A stretch of 64,000 bases of DNA from Galbibacter sp. BG1 (GTDB lineage: Bacteria > Bacteroidota > Bacteroidia > Flavobacteriales > Flavobacteriaceae), in the NCBI RefSeq assembly GCF_013391805.1, contig NZ_CP058364.1, forward strand, positions 2,046,501 to 2,110,500, in the 5' to 3' direction. A program made the position numbers and the translations under genes. Shown here piece by piece: positions 18,977 to 28,853 of this stretch; position 1 is the first letter of the stretch; each line of letters opens with the position of its first letter. The notes below the pieces were generated by a model. It did no database searches. It saw nothing but the letters and a program-made list of their open reading frames with translations, and was not told the origin of the DNA.

Positions 18977-19777
18977 TTACCAGCTTCCTCCAGCGCCGCC
19001 ACCGCTGAAACCGCCACCGCCGAAACCGCCACCAAAGCCACCGCCGCCGAATCCTCCTCCAGAAGATCCACCGCCAAAGCTTCCGCCGCCACGGCCAAGA
19101 TTGCTTAAGATAATCATATCCATTAGGTCGAATCCACCGCCTCTTCGGCCACGATTGCCACCACCGCGATTTTTACGGGAAAGAATAATCATGATGATTA
19201 TAAAGAGGATGAATAGAAAAATAAATCCGCCACCACCCAACGAAGAATTTCCTTTCCTTCTCTGCGGTGTGCCTTCGTAAGTTCCGTTAAAAAGCTGTAT
19301 AATCGCATCCGTACCTTTATCAAGGCCGCTGTAGTAATCTCCTTTTTTAAACTCTGGAATAATGATGTTCCTTACAATCTCACCATTGATTCCCGCAGTA
19401 AGCTTTTGTTCGAGTCCGTAGCCTGGGGAGATCCATATTTTACGCTCTTTTTCCGCTAAAAGAATAAACACTCCATTATCCTCTTTAGCTTGGCCTATTC
19501 CCCATTTCTGTGCCCATCTTGGAGTTAACAAACCAATGTTCTCTCCATTAATTGTGGGTACTGTAGCTACCACTATTTGTGTGCTGGTAGTATCGGCATA
19601 GTTTATCAACTTTTTTTCCAGTGCGCTCTTTTGGGAATCCGATAGAATTTTGGCATAATCGTAAACACTGGTTTCTTCCTTGGGCTTTTCGGGAATATCG
19701 AACTGAGCCAGTAGCGGTTGCAAAACAATAATCCCGAAGAAAAATAGAAATAATAAGAGTCCTTTTTTTGTTGTCAA
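18977..19777 (-). CDS. TPM-domain protein with glycine-rich tail (YgcG-like)
   Basis: A 266-aa protein with a signal peptide (to about residue 24, LLAQ), a TPM domain (residues about 35-165; VYDYAKILSDSQKSALEKKL, QIVVATVPT, WISPGYGLE), a transmembrane helix (about 183-200, FIFLFILFIIIMIIL) and a C-terminal tail of repeated GGG/GGF units (about 200-266). TPM domains are found in membrane-linked proteins including YgcG and the plant thylakoid protein TLP18.3, but the bacterial role is poorly defined. It lies 4 bp after a second TPM gene and close to lemA, forming one operon. Confidence 0.85.
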   Translation of the reverse strand: MTTKKGLLLFLFFFGIIVLQPLLAQFDIPEKPKEETSVYDYAKILSDSQKSALEKKLINYADTTSTQIVVATVPTINGENIGLLTPRWAQKWGIGQAKEDNGVFILLAEKERKIWISPGYGLEQKLTAGINGEIVRNIIIPEFKKGDYYSGLDKGTDAIIQLFNGTYEGTPQRRKGNSSLGGGGFIFLFILFIIIMIILSRKNRGGGNRGRRGGGFDLMDMIILSNLGRGGGSFGGGSSGGGFGGGGFGGGFGGGGFSGGGAGGSW

Positions 19778-19781
19778 AATA

Positions 19782-20225
19782 TTAGCTTTTAGAAATTTCG
19801 TCTGGAAGTTCGTTTACATCGTCGTGCTGCCAAGGAAAATGATCTTGTAGTTCTTTACCAGCTTCTAAAATTCCATAGACCAATCCTTCTTTAAATTCTT
19901 TTTTCCTAAAATGTTCTTGGATGATGTCTTTAGTGCTGTCCCAAAAGTTTTCGGGCACTGCCTTATCAATACCTTTATCGCCATAAATGGCAAAAGTTTT
20001 ATCTTCGGTAGCGACATAAATAAGTACGCCATTTTCTTCTTTGGTATTGTCCATTTTTAACAAATGAAAAACTTCATTTGCGCGAACTACAGGGTCTTTT
20101 TTACTGGAGGCTTCGATGTGCACCCTTATTTCACCAGAAGTTTTTTTCTCCGCTTTACGGATCGCCTCTATTATTTCTTTTTCTTCTTCGGAAGATAAAA
20201 AAGCGGCTACCTTGGCATTCTTCAT
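19782..20225 (-). CDS. TPM-domain protein, soluble
   Basis: A 147-aa protein made almost wholly of a TPM domain (IIEAIRKAEKKTSGEIRVHIE, then NGVLIYVATEDKTFAIYGDKGID and GLVYGILEAGKELQDHFP). It has no signal peptide or membrane helix, so it is probably cytoplasmic, unlike its neighbour. It is the middle gene of lemA-TPM-TPM, 49 bp after lemA and 4 bp before the second TPM gene. The short spacing supports co-expression. Function not established. Confidence 0.85.
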   Translation of the reverse strand: MKNAKVAAFLSSEEEKEIIEAIRKAEKKTSGEIRVHIEASSKKDPVVRANEVFHLLKMDNTKEENGVLIYVATEDKTFAIYGDKGIDKAVPENFWDSTKDIIQEHFRKKEFKEGLVYGILEAGKELQDHFPWQHDDVNELPDEISKS

Positions 20226-20274
20226 TTTAAACTAATTTGCGTGATTTATGCTGAATTTTTTAGGGAAGGATTTG

Positions 20275-20886
20275 TTAATCTTCCTTGTCATTAAAATCGA
20301 ATTCTACATCTACCGGTCTTTCAGCACCAGCTTCAGCATCAAAATAAGGTTTGCCTTCAAAATCGAACAATCCGGCCAATATTTTATTTGGAAATGTCTT
20401 AACGTGGTTGTTATAAGGTTTAATGGCCTCATTATAGCGAACCCTAGAAGTTTGAATACTGTTTTCTGTACTTGTAAGTTCGTCTTGAAGTTTAAGGAAA
20501 TTCTGGTTGGCCTTAAGCTCTGGGTAGCGTTCTACAGTTACCAAAAGTCTGCTTAGTGCGCTGCTAACTTGTCCTTGCGCTTGGTTGAATTGTTCCAACT
20601 GTTGCGCGCTCAAATCGTTTGCACTTACATTTACCGAAGTGGCTTTGGCCCTGGCTTCAATAACATCCGTTAAAGTATTTCTTTCGAAATCTGCAGCTCC
20701 TTTTACAGTATTCACCAAATTGCCAATAAGGTCGTTTCTTCGTTGGTAGGACGTTTGTACATTTCCCCAAGCTTCAGATACGTTTTCATTTAAACGAACG
20801 GCAGTATTGTTAAAGCCAACAGCCCAGTTGTAAACGCCGAAACCTATAATTGCCAATACAATTAAACCAATGATCCACTTTTTCAT
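20275..20886 (-). CDS. LemA family protein
   Basis: A 203-aa protein with an N-terminal membrane anchor (residues 4-22, WIIGLIVLAIIGFGVYNWA) and an alpha-helical LemA domain: VSEAWGNVQTSYQRRNDLIGNLVNTVKG, RYPELKANQNFLKLQDEL and TENSIQTSRVRYNEAIKPYN are diagnostic (shown in parts). LemA proteins are membrane-anchored helical bundles of unclear biochemical role, commonly encoded next to TPM/YgcG proteins, as here. First gene of the three-gene unit. Confidence 0.93.
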   Translation of the reverse strand: MKKWIIGLIVLAIIGFGVYNWAVGFNNTAVRLNENVSEAWGNVQTSYQRRNDLIGNLVNTVKGAADFERNTLTDVIEARAKATSVNVSANDLSAQQLEQFNQAQGQVSSALSRLLVTVERYPELKANQNFLKLQDELTSTENSIQTSRVRYNEAIKPYNNHVKTFPNKILAGLFDFEGKPYFDAEAGAERPVDVEFDFNDKED

Positions 20887-20994
20887 TTTAATTTGCTTTT
20901 TTTAAGTTGTTAATTAGTGATATAAATAAGGTCTTGTTACTTTTAAGAAAAGAGCAGTCCAAAATTGATTATTCTTTTTTGAATACTAAAATAT

Positions 20995-21324
20995 TTAAAG
21001 CTGATCTTTAATTTTGATAAGTTCTGCCTTTACTCCTTCCAATTTACGAATTATCTCAAAATTAGAAAGTGTTTTCTGTTTTTGTTCTTTCAAGTGTGTC
21101 TTTGCGCCGTCTAAAGTAAATCCTCTTTCTTTTACCAAGTGATAAATTAAGCTGAAGTTTTTAATATCTTCTTGGGTGAACTTTCTATTTCCTTTTGCAT
21201 TTTTTTTTGGGTTGATAATATCAAACTCCTTATCCCAAAAACGAATTAGCGAAGTATTTACATCGAAGGCCTTGGCCACTTCGCCTATACTATAATATAA
21301 TTTTTCGGGAAGATCTATATGCAT
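20995..21324 (-). CDS. MerR-family transcriptional regulator
   Basis: A 109-aa protein with an N-terminal winged-helix MerR DNA-binding domain (YYSIGEVAKAFDVNTSLIRF, then GNRKFTQEDIKNFSLIYHL) and a short coiled-coil tail; there is no effector-binding domain and no cysteine cluster. Such short MerR proteins are common in Flavobacteriaceae. Its ATG overlaps the stop codon of the M23 peptidase gene by one base, so translation is coupled. The target genes are not known; the neighbouring lemA operon 108 bp downstream is one candidate. Confidence 0.88.
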   Translation of the reverse strand: MHIDLPEKLYYSIGEVAKAFDVNTSLIRFWDKEFDIINPKKNAKGNRKFTQEDIKNFSLIYHLVKERGFTLDGAKTHLKEQKQKTLSNFEIIRKLEGVKAELIKIKDQL

Positions 21325-22301
21325 TAGTCAAGAGATTGGTTTTCTTGGGATGCAGCATGCAATAAAGCTTCGTACTCTTCGGCCGAAAGTGTTCCGTAGT
21401 AGAAGTTTATGGGGTTAATGCGCTGGTCGTCTTTCCATACCTCGTAATGCAGGTGCGGTGCTTCCGACCTTCCTGTACTGCCCACTAAGCCGATGAGGTC
21501 TCCTCTTTTTACTTTTTGTCCCGGCCGTACTTTGTACTTGCTTAAGTGTCCGTACAGGCTCATATAACCAAATCCGTGGTCTATTCGAATGTGTTCACCG
21601 TACCCAGAAGACCTGTTGTCTGCTCGAGTAACCACGCCGTCTCCCGTGGCGTATACAGGTGTGCCGCGTGGTGAAGTAAAATCCATCCCGTAGTGCATTT
21701 TTCTAACTTTGGTAAATGGGTCGGTACGCCAACCATATCCCGAGGCCATTCTTGTAAGATCCTCGTTGCTCACCGGTTGGATAGCAGGAATAGCCGCCAA
21801 TAACTTTTCTTTTTCTTTGGCGAGTTCGGTAATTTCGTCTAAAGATTTGGATTGTATAACCAATCTTTTCTGAAGTTTCTCCAGTTTTTTAGTGGCATCT
21901 ATAATAAGATCAGAATTGTTAAAACCTTCAAGTTTTTTATACCTGTTAACTCCACCAAAACCTGCGGTACGTTGCTCTGAAGGAATCGGACTTGCTTCAA
22001 AATACAAGCGATAGATATTGTTGTCACGATCTTCAATATTGGCTAAAACTTCTTCAATTTGTGTCATTTTTTTATTCAACAACTCAAATTGAAATTCGTA
22101 ATTGCGCAATTCCCTGGCTTGAGAAAGCTCTTTGGGCGTATTCACTAAATTGGTGTTTAATAGAATAAGCAAACAAATACCTCCAAAAAGAAAGGAGGCC
22201 AATACGAACAAACTAATATTTACAATTTTTTTACCCTTTTTAGGTTCAATTCTCCTGTAAGATAAAGTTTCAGAATCGTAATAATATTTTACCTTCGTCA
22301 T
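21324..22301 (-). CDS. M23-family metallopeptidase (murein hydrolase)
   Basis: A 325-aa membrane-anchored peptidase. One transmembrane helix is at about 28-48, followed by a helical coiled-coil region (55-175) and a C-terminal LytM/M23 domain (about 185-310). Zinc ligands are H203 and D207 in MHYGMD and H285 in HLHYEV; H252 in YGHLS is the catalytic histidine. All key residues are present, so it should be an active endopeptidase cutting peptidoglycan cross-links. The gene overlaps merR by one base and is divergent from alaS. Confidence 0.92.
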   Translation of the reverse strand: MTKVKYYYDSETLSYRRIEPKKGKKIVNISLFVLASFLFGGICLLILLNTNLVNTPKELSQARELRNYEFQFELLNKKMTQIEEVLANIEDRDNNIYRLYFEASPIPSEQRTAGFGGVNRYKKLEGFNNSDLIIDATKKLEKLQKRLVIQSKSLDEITELAKEKEKLLAAIPAIQPVSNEDLTRMASGYGWRTDPFTKVRKMHYGMDFTSPRGTPVYATGDGVVTRADNRSSGYGEHIRIDHGFGYMSLYGHLSKYKVRPGQKVKRGDLIGLVGSTGRSEAPHLHYEVWKDDQRINPINFYYGTLSAEEYEALLHAASQENQSLD

Positions 22302-22360
22302 TAGTTTAAAAATTCTATTTTTGCCAAATATATAGCGATGGCACTCAATTGTGTAACGAA

Positions 22361-22392
22361 CAAATATATAAATTGTTTTTCAGTTTGAACAA
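22361..22392 (-). promoter_or_regulatory. Possible promoter of the M23 peptidase-merR operon
   Basis: On the minus strand TTG (22392-22390) is followed after 21 bp by TATATTTG (22368-22361). A second TATATTTG lies at 22332-22325, 24 bp before the start codon, without a matched TTG. Confidence 0.5.
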
Positions 22393-22506
22393 TTTTTAAT
22401 AAATGTTAAGAATTAGAGTCTGGTTCTTTCACTTAGTTAACTGAATTTTTGAATTATCGGTATGCTAAAGTGGTTTTTGAACTCGAAATAAGTAAAAATA
22501 TAGGAG

Positions 22507-25134
22507 ATGAATTCCAAAGAAATAAGAAGGCAGTTTTTAAAGTTTTTTGAAGATAAGAAGCATGAAATCGTTTCTTCTGCCCCAATGGTTATAAAAAACG
22601 ATCCCACCCTTATGTTTACGAATGCTGGGATGAATCAGTTTAAGGAATATTTTTTAGGAAATAAAAATCCTAAAAACTCTAGGGTGACCGATACGCAAAA
22701 ATGTCTTCGCGTAAGTGGTAAGCACAACGATTTGGAAGAGGTGGGGAAAGACACTTATCACCATACCATGTTTGAAATGCTTGGGAATTGGAGTTTTGGG
22801 GATTATTTTAAAAAGGAAGCTATTCAATGGGCATGGGAATTGCTAACAGAGGTTTATAAAATAGACAAGGATATTTTATATGTAACTGTTTTTGAAGGTG
22901 CCGAGGCAGAAGGTTTACCAATAGACCAAGAAGCATACAATCTTTGGAAAGGCATTGTGCCCGAAGACCGAATTATTTTAGGAAACAAGAAAGATAATTT
23001 CTGGGAAATGGGAGATCAGGGGCCATGCGGACCTTCCTCTGAAATACATGTGGACATTCGTTCAGCAGAGGAAAAGGCAAAAATTCCAGGAGCCGATTTG
23101 GTCAATAAAGATCACCCACAAGTGGTGGAAATTTGGAACTTGGTATTTATTGAATTCAACAGAAAGGCAGATGGGTCTTTAGAAAAACTTCCCGCCAAAC
23201 ATGTGGATACGGGAATGGGCTTCGAGCGTTTGTCTATGGTGCTTCAAGACAAGAAAAGCAATTACGATACCGATGTGTTTACACCGCTTATTCGTGAGAT
23301 TGAAACCATAACCAAGTCCAAGTATGGCGCCGAAGGTAAAGAAGGCGAAGAAATAAACATTGCCATAAGGGTAATTGCAGATCACGTTCGTGCTGTTGCT
23401 TTTGCCATTGCAGATGGGCAGCTGCCAAGTAATACTGGGGCAGGATACGTTATTCGTAGGATTTTGCGTAGGGCCATTAGATATGGATTTACTTTCCTGA
23501 ACCAAAAAGAACCTTTTATTTACAAATTGGTGGATACCCTTACCAAGCAAATGCAAGAGTTTTTCCCGGAGCTAAAAAAGGAAAAAAACATTATTGTAAA
23601 TGTAATCCGTGAAGAGGAAAATTCGTTTTTGCGAACCCTGGCACAAGGTTTAATCCTGCTTGATTCTATAATCGATGCAAACGAAGACAAAATTATTGCA
23701 GGAAGTAAAGCTTTCGAACTTTACGATACTTATGGCTTTCCTATAGATTTAACAGCATTGATACTTCAGGAAAAGGGTTATCAATTAGATCAGAAAGGGT
23801 TTCAAATAGAACTGGAAAAACAAAAAAGCAGATCTCGTGCCGCTACAAAAATAGAAACTGGGGATTGGGAAGTCCTTGTGGATGATCCAGTGGAGGAATT
23901 TGTAGGTTACGATATCTTAGAAACCCATGTAAAACTTACCCGTTACCGTAAAGTAGAAAGTAAAAAAGAGGGAGAAATGTATCAATTGGTATTCAATATT
24001 ACCCCTTTTTATGCTGAAGGCGGCGGACAAGTAGGGGATAAGGGGTATCTGGAGTCTTCAAATGGAGACGTAGTTTATATAATTGATACAAAAAAGGAAA
24101 ATAATTTAATCATACATCTTGCTAAAAACCTTCCTAAAAATTTAACCGATACTTTTAAGGCTGTGGTGGATGTAAAACAGCGAAGTAGGACTGCTGCCAA
24201 TCATACCGCTACGCATTTATTGCACCAGGCCTTGAGAAGTGTTTTGGGCAGTCATGTGGAGCAAAAGGGAAGTATGGTGCACAGTGGGTATCTACGTTTC
24301 GATTTTTCACATTTTAGTAAGGTTACTTCGGAAGAATTAACACAAATAGAAGATTTTGTCAACGCCCGAATTCGTGAGCAATTGCCTTTGGAAGAAAATA
24401 GGCGTATGCCTTACCAAGAGGCTTTAAATGCCGGGGCGGTAGCCTTATTTGGAGAGAAATATGGGGATTTGGTGCGTACCGTTAAATTTGGTGAAAGTAT
24501 GGAGCTGTGCGGTGGTACCCACGTTAAAAACACTGGGGATATTTGGCATTTTATTATTACTTCGGAAAGTGCTGTTGCTGCTGGAGTACGTAGAATTGAA
24601 GCTATTACAAGTGATGCAGCGAAAGACTATTTTGCAAGTCAGACGGAAGCTTTTAAGGAAGTAAAGTCAGTATTAAAAAGCAATAGCGATCCTGTAAAAG
24701 CGATTACGACTTTACAGGAAGAAAATGCCTCCATGAAAAAGCAGATAGAACAATTGCTTAAGGATAAAGCTAAAGGATTGAAAGGAGAGCTAAAGGCATC
24801 TTTGGAAGAAGTAAACGGAGTTCAATTTTTGGCGAAAAAGGTAGATTTAGACCAAGGCAGTATTAAAGATTTGGCTTTCGAGCTGGGTAGTGAATTTAAG
24901 AATTTGTACTTAGTGTTCGCCTCGGAAAATGAAGGAAAAGTACTTTTAACCTGCTACGTTTCCAAAGAAATTGTAAAAGAGAAAGATCTTAATGCGGGAC
25001 AGATAGTTCGGGAACTCGGGAAACTCATCCAAGGTGGTGGTGGTGGTCAACCATTCTTTGCAACGGCAGGAGGAAGAAATCCAGAAGGAATTAACGATGC
25101 TCTTATAAAAGCAAAGGAATTTGTTAAACAATAG
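22507..25134 (+). CDS. alaS: Alanine-tRNA ligase
   Basis: An 875-aa enzyme of full AlaRS length that charges tRNA-Ala. The N-terminal class II catalytic core starts with [20 protein letters not shown], the editing domain carries HTATHLLH (near residue 563) and the zinc/editing motif CGGTH (near residue 665), and the C-terminal domain ends with [14 protein letters not shown]. The ATG at 22507 follows a purine-rich stretch (AGGAG), a usable ribosome-binding site. Divergent from the M23 peptidase gene and followed by a terminator. Confidence 0.98.
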   Translation: MNSKEIRRQFLKFFEDKKHEIVSSAPMVIKNDPTLMFTNAGMNQFKEYFLGNKNPKNSRVTDTQKCLRVSGKHNDLEEVGKDTYHHTMFEMLGNWSFGDYFKKEAIQWAWELLTEVYKIDKDILYVTVFEGAEAEGLPIDQEAYNLWKGIVPEDRIILGNKKDNFWEMGDQGPCGPSSEIHVDIRSAEEKAKIPGADLVNKDHPQVVEIWNLVFIEFNRKADGSLEKLPAKHVDTGMGFERLSMVLQDKKSNYDTDVFTPLIREIETITKSKYGAEGKEGEEINIAIRVIADHVRAVAFAIADGQLPSNTGAGYVIRRILRRAIRYGFTFLNQKEPFIYKLVDTLTKQMQEFFPELKKEKNIIVNVIREEENSFLRTLAQGLILLDSIIDANEDKIIAGSKAFELYDTYGFPIDLTALILQEKGYQLDQKGFQIELEKQKSRSRAATKIETGDWEVLVDDPVEEFVGYDILETHVKLTRYRKVESKKEGEMYQLVFNITPFYAEGGGQVGDKGYLESSNGDVVYIIDTKKENNLIIHLAKNLPKNLTDTFKAVVDVKQRSRTAANHTATHLLHQALRSVLGSHVEQKGSMVHSGYLRFDFSHFSKVTSEELTQIEDFVNARIREQLPLEENRRMPYQEALNAGAVALFGEKYGDLVRTVKFGESMELCGGTHVKNTGDIWHFIITSESAVAAGVRRIEAITSDAAKDYFASQTEAFKEVKSVLKSNSDPVKAITTLQEENASMKKQIEQLLKDKAKGLKGELKASLEEVNGVQFLAKKVDLDQGSIKDLAFELGSEFKNLYLVFASENEGKVLLTCYVSKEIVKEKDLNAGQIVRELGKLIQGGGGGQPFFATAGGRNPEGINDALIKAKEFVKQ

Positions 25135-25157
25135 CAGTAGCAATATTTTAAAAATTA

Positions 25158-25192
25158 AACCGGCTCGGGAAAGTTTCCTTCGCCGGTTTTTT
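25158..25192 (+). terminator. Rho-independent terminator of alaS
   Basis: AAACCGGC (25158-25165) and GCCGGTTT (25182-25189) form a stem, extended inside by GGAAA/TTTCC, followed by T residues. Confidence 0.88.
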
Positions 25193-25238
25193 GTTTGAGG
25201 GTTGGTCGAACAAAAAAATAAAGTTATAGGATGAAAAA

Positions 25239-25820
25239 CTACCCTTTTTTAATCCGCTTTAATTTCTTCTGCATTCGAAACGCCCAAATTGTAGGGATTA
25301 AAGCTATTAATAAACCAATCAGCAATCCCTTGAGTGTAAACCGTAAAGTTTGGTTGGTATCAATGTCATGTCTATGATTCCAGATTTCCACAATTTTTCC
25401 GTTTTGTATACGAAACACATTAATAATTGGAATGGAGCCAGAACCAAATAGCACCTTGCCAAAAAAAGATTCTGGTTGGTAAGCCATGTGCCATCTAGTG
25501 GCGACCAAATCTCCTTCAGCTATTTGGTAATCGATGGTGACCTTGTTTGTGCCATTATCCCAAAATCGATCTGCTATTATTTTTTGTTCAATCGCTGGTT
25601 CTGTTACGTTTTTGCGTTCCCCAATGTCGTGAACTACATATTCGTCTGCTAGGTATTTAGAATAATTTTGAGTATTATCCGTAGCCCATAAATCTTCATA
25701 AAAACCTTTTACCAGTTTTTTGTTTTTCTCTATTTGGGAAATAGAATCGTAGGGTGCATTCTGCGAAGATGCTAAGCCGAAACAATTCAGGAACAAGAAG
25801 AGTGCGATTATAGTTTTCAT
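25239..25820 (-). CDS. SnoaL/NTF2-like secreted protein with C-terminal membrane anchor
   Basis: A 193-aa protein with a signal peptide (to about residue 19), a SnoaL-like NTF2-fold domain (about 30-155; LVKGFYEDLWATDN, YVVHDIGE, VATRWHMAYQ, IINVFRIQNGKIVEIWNHRHD) and a C-terminal hydrophobic helix (163-182) with a basic end. SnoaL-type domains bind or isomerise small polyketide-like molecules or serve as generic pockets; no specific substrate can be read. The C-terminal anchor is unusual for the fold. It sits between converging units without an evident operon partner. Confidence 0.75.
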   Translation of the reverse strand: MKTIIALFLFLNCFGLASSQNAPYDSISQIEKNKKLVKGFYEDLWATDNTQNYSKYLADEYVVHDIGERKNVTEPAIEQKIIADRFWDNGTNKVTIDYQIAEGDLVATRWHMAYQPESFFGKVLFGSGSIPIINVFRIQNGKIVEIWNHRHDIDTNQTLRFTLKGLLIGLLIALIPTIWAFRMQKKLKRIKKG

Positions 25821-25851
25821 CTTTGTCGATTAATATTTATTGAATTCAATA

Positions 25852-26184
25852 TTAAATAGCTAAGCTACGTTCTCGAGCGGTGATGCAATTTAATTCTGGG
25901 CAAAGGGTATCGTAAAATGCATATACCGGAGAGGAAGATTGGGTAAACTGTGAGTAGGAATGGATAGCTCCGTGGTATTCGAATTTAATCACCAATTTTT
26001 GGTGAGACATAAAAGTCGATGGAATGTTGGCATATTCCTTATCCACAAAATAGACTCTAAAGCGATGGGAATACCCACTAAAAGTAATTTGTGCGTGAAT
26101 GGGAATCTTATTTCCATTCCATAAAATAGTTTGCTGCTCTGTACTTACTATAGCTTTTTCAATTTTAAATGTTGAAGAATTCAT
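25852..26184 (-). CDS. Conserved-looking hypothetical protein
   Basis: A 110-aa soluble protein starting at the ATG at 26184 (MNSSTFKIEKAIV); an earlier in-frame start at 26223 adds 13 residues that look non-coding. It has alternating beta-type segments (QTILWNGNKIPIHAQITFSG, RFRVYFVDKEY) and no signal peptide or membrane helix. I do not recognise the family. It is 31 bp upstream of the SnoaL-like gene on the same strand and may share its transcript. Confidence 0.6.
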   Translation of the reverse strand: MNSSTFKIEKAIVSTEQQTILWNGNKIPIHAQITFSGYSHRFRVYFVDKEYANIPSTFMSHQKLVIKFEYHGAIHSYSQFTQSSSPVYAFYDTLCPELNCITARERSLAI

Positions 26185-26343
26185 AATGTTGGTTGTTTTT
26201 GATAAAAGTAAGCTACAAACCAACCTTTTGTAAGAGGTAAAACCTCGAAATATAAAGGGTGTTTTTCCCTAATTTTATAAAAGCGTTTAAACCTTTTTTA
26301 ATTTCTATGGTCTTAGAATTATAAACTTTAAAACACAAATGAT

Positions 26344-26802
26344 ATGAAAATTAAATGGAGCATATTAACCGTTATGATGGTTGCTGGAATTGCATTTTCT
26401 TCAGCTCAAGAGCGAGGTAGAATGGATAGAAAAGAGAAGCGGGAGGGAATGAAAAGCATGTACAAGGAGTTATCTGCAGATCAAATTGCGGATTTGAAAA
26501 CGAAAAAAATGGCCCTTACTTTAGACTTAACCGAAAGTCAGCAGAAAGATATTTATACCATAAATAAAGATATTGCTATTGAACGAAAAGAAAAAATGGC
26601 CGAATTAAAAGCAAAGAAGGAAGCTGGGGAGAAGCCAACAGCAGATGAGCGATACGCCCGTATGAATGAGAGGTTGGATGCCCAATTAGAAGTTCAATCT
26701 AAAATGAAGAAAATTTTAAACGAGGAGCAGTATAAAATGTGGAAGCGAAGTATGCACAAGGCAAAAAAGGAATTTAAACACCATAGGGAGGCCAGAAAAT
26801 AG
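26344..26802 (+). CDS. Secreted helical protein of the Spy/CpxP-like or DUF4890 type
   Basis: A 152-aa protein with a signal peptide (residues 1-21, FSSAQ) and a highly charged helical body rich in K, E and M. It contains the repeated LTLDLTESQQKDIY and ILNEEQYKMWKRSM elements, reminiscent of the LTxxQ motif of Spy/CpxP periplasmic proteins that act as chaperones or envelope-stress sensors. Flavobacterial proteins of this kind are often annotated DUF4890. A direct role is inference. A terminator follows, shared with lysS on the other strand. Confidence 0.72.
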   Translation: MKIKWSILTVMMVAGIAFSSAQERGRMDRKEKREGMKSMYKELSADQIADLKTKKMALTLDLTESQQKDIYTINKDIAIERKEKMAELKAKKEAGEKPTADERYARMNERLDAQLEVQSKMKKILNEEQYKMWKRSMHKAKKEFKHHREARK

Positions 26803-26827
26803 TTGCTTAAATTTAATTGCAAAAAAT

Positions 26828-26867
26828 AAACCCCAAAAAAACGTTAAGTCTTTCGGGGTTTTTTTAG
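26828..26867. terminator. Terminator between the Spy-like gene and lysS
   Basis: AAACCCC (26828-26834) pairs with GGGGTTT (26855-26861), with A- and T-runs on both sides, so it can work in both directions for these converging genes. Confidence 0.75.
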
Positions 26868-26882
26868 TATCTGATATTAATC

Positions 26883-28574
26883 TTAGGCAATTTCACAAAA
26901 CAGTCCTTCGTCTGTTTTGGAAACTTTTACCAATTTGTGTTTGGTAAGTCCTTTAATTGTTTTGTCCCACTTTTTATTGCTCAATCCCGATTGGGTTTTT
27001 AAGTCTTCCAACGGCATTTTATTCTCTTTTTTCAGCATTTCAAATACCGCTTTTTCTTCATCGTTAAGCGCTACTTCAACTTTTTTCTCTGGTCTCATTT
27101 GAGGGAAGAAAAGCACTTCCTGTATAGAGGCGTTATTGGTTAAAAGCATTACCAAGCGGTCTATGCCAATTCCAATTCCAGAAGTTGGGGGCATTCCGTA
27201 TTCAAGGGCACGCAAGAAATCTTGATCGATAAACATCGCCTCGTCGTCGCCTTTTTCAGAAAGTTTTAATTGTTCTTCAAAACGTTCCCTTTGGTCGATA
27301 GGGTCGTTAAGCTCAGAATAGGCATTGGCCAATTCTTTTCCGTTAACCATCAGCTCAAATCGCTCGGTTAATGCAGGGTTGTCCCTATGTTCTTTGGTAA
27401 GCGGACTCATTTCTTTTGGGTAATCGGTGATAAAGGTTGGTTGGATGTAATTGTGTTCACATTTTTCACCAAAAATTTCATCAATAAGCTTCCCAATACC
27501 CATGCTTTCATCTGCAGGGATGTCTAGTTTGATACAAACTTCTCGGAGTTCTTCCTCGTTCATTCCCGCAACATCAAAACCAGTATGATCTTTTATGGCT
27601 TGCAATATGGGCACACGTGGGTAAGGAGCTGTAAAGTTAATTTCATTTTTCCCAACCGTTACTTTCGGACTCCCGTTGGCATCGGTAGCTACTTTCTCAA
27701 GCAACTCTTCTGTCATGTTCATCATCCAGTTGTAATCTTTATAAGAAACATACAATTCCATTACCGTAAACTCTGGGTTATGTGTTTTGTCCATTCCCTC
27801 ATTACGAAAATCCTTTGCAAATTCATACACCCCATCAAACCCACCAACAATTAGTCTTTTTAAATAAAGTTCGTTAGCAATACGCAAATATAAAGGGATG
27901 TTTAGCGCATTATGGTGTGTTACAAAAGGTCTTGCCGCAGCTCCTCCAGGGATGGCCTGTAGTATTGGGGTCTCTACCTCGATATAATCACGAGAATTAA
28001 AAAACTCCCGCATGCTGTTGGTAATTTTGGTACGCTTTTTAAAAGTTTCTTTTACATGGGGGTTTACGATAAGATCGACATATCTTTGTCTGTATCGCAG
28101 TTCGGGATCGTTAAACTCATCGTATACATTTCCTTCTCCATCAACTTTTGGTAGGGGTAGTGGGCGTAAGGATTTATTTAGCACGGTAAAGTTCTTTACC
28201 ATTACTGTTTTTTCACCAACTTGTGTTTTGAAGAGTGTTCCTTCGATACCTATGATGTCTCCAATATCAAGAAGTTTTTTATAAACGTCGTTGTAAAGGG
28301 TTTTATCTTCATCTGGACAAATTTCATCTCTATTAAAATAGAGCTGGATTCGGCCTTCACTATCTTGCAACTCAGCAAAAGAAGCTTTTCCTTGAATACG
28401 TCTGCTCATTAACCTTCCTGCAAGAACAACCTTTTTGTCATCTTCAAATTCCTGTTTGACTTTCTTTGAGGTGTGATCTACCGGGTACAAATCGGCCGGA
28501 TAAGGATTAATGCCCAATTCACGAAGCTTTCCAAGCTTTTCTCTACGGATAATTTCTTGTTCTGAAAGTTGCAT
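26883..28574 (-). CDS. lysS: Lysine-tRNA ligase, class II, with C-terminal extension
   Basis: A 563-aa enzyme charging tRNA-Lys. The N-terminal anticodon-binding OB fold (residues about 45-155) is followed by the class II core with motif 2 (FRNEGMDKTHNPEFT) and motif 3 (GIGIGIDRLVMLL). The usual bacterial enzyme is about 500 aa; here about 60 residues are added at the C-terminus (LNDEEKAVFEMLKKENKM onwards) that look like a small winged-helix module. The same extension occurs in other Flavobacteriia as far as I recall. The start at 28574 (MQLSEQEIIRREKL) is normal. Confidence 0.97.
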   Translation of the reverse strand: MQLSEQEIIRREKLGKLRELGINPYPADLYPVDHTSKKVKQEFEDDKKVVLAGRLMSRRIQGKASFAELQDSEGRIQLYFNRDEICPDEDKTLYNDVYKKLLDIGDIIGIEGTLFKTQVGEKTVMVKNFTVLNKSLRPLPLPKVDGEGNVYDEFNDPELRYRQRYVDLIVNPHVKETFKKRTKITNSMREFFNSRDYIEVETPILQAIPGGAAARPFVTHHNALNIPLYLRIANELYLKRLIVGGFDGVYEFAKDFRNEGMDKTHNPEFTVMELYVSYKDYNWMMNMTEELLEKVATDANGSPKVTVGKNEINFTAPYPRVPILQAIKDHTGFDVAGMNEEELREVCIKLDIPADESMGIGKLIDEIFGEKCEHNYIQPTFITDYPKEMSPLTKEHRDNPALTERFELMVNGKELANAYSELNDPIDQRERFEEQLKLSEKGDDEAMFIDQDFLRALEYGMPPTSGIGIGIDRLVMLLTNNASIQEVLFFPQMRPEKKVEVALNDEEKAVFEMLKKENKMPLEDLKTQSGLSNKKWDKTIKGLTKHKLVKVSKTDEGLFCEIA

Positions 28575-28762
28575 AATTTAATTTGTCATTTTAAGCCTGC
28601 GAAGATAAGGAGTATTTAACAATCTATCAATCAATTTGTATTATTACTGAAGCTAAGTTCTGGGTGTCTTCCGAAGTGAACACCGGAAATTTTATTGCTG
28701 AAATAATTCTGATAAAATTGTAACAATTTTTAAAGTTAGGCGTCTTAAATATAGAAGCGTAT

Positions 28763-28770
28763 TATATTTG
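28763..28770 (+). promoter_or_regulatory. -7 promoter box (TATATTTG) for the yqaE-like gene
   Basis: TATATTTG matches TAnnTTTG and lies 83 bp before the ATG at 28854. No TTG is found at the right spacing. Confidence 0.4.
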
Positions 28771-28853
28771 CATTGTCTTCAGAAGTAATCAAGCTGAAGT
28801 TAACTGCTGATTTTTTCAGCATAAATATTTTCATCAATCAAAAAAAATAAAAA

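Noticed and set aside
18960-19280. Proline-rich open frame on the plus strand
   Set aside because: It is the antisense of the glycine-rich tail codons of the TPM gene; low-complexity artefact.
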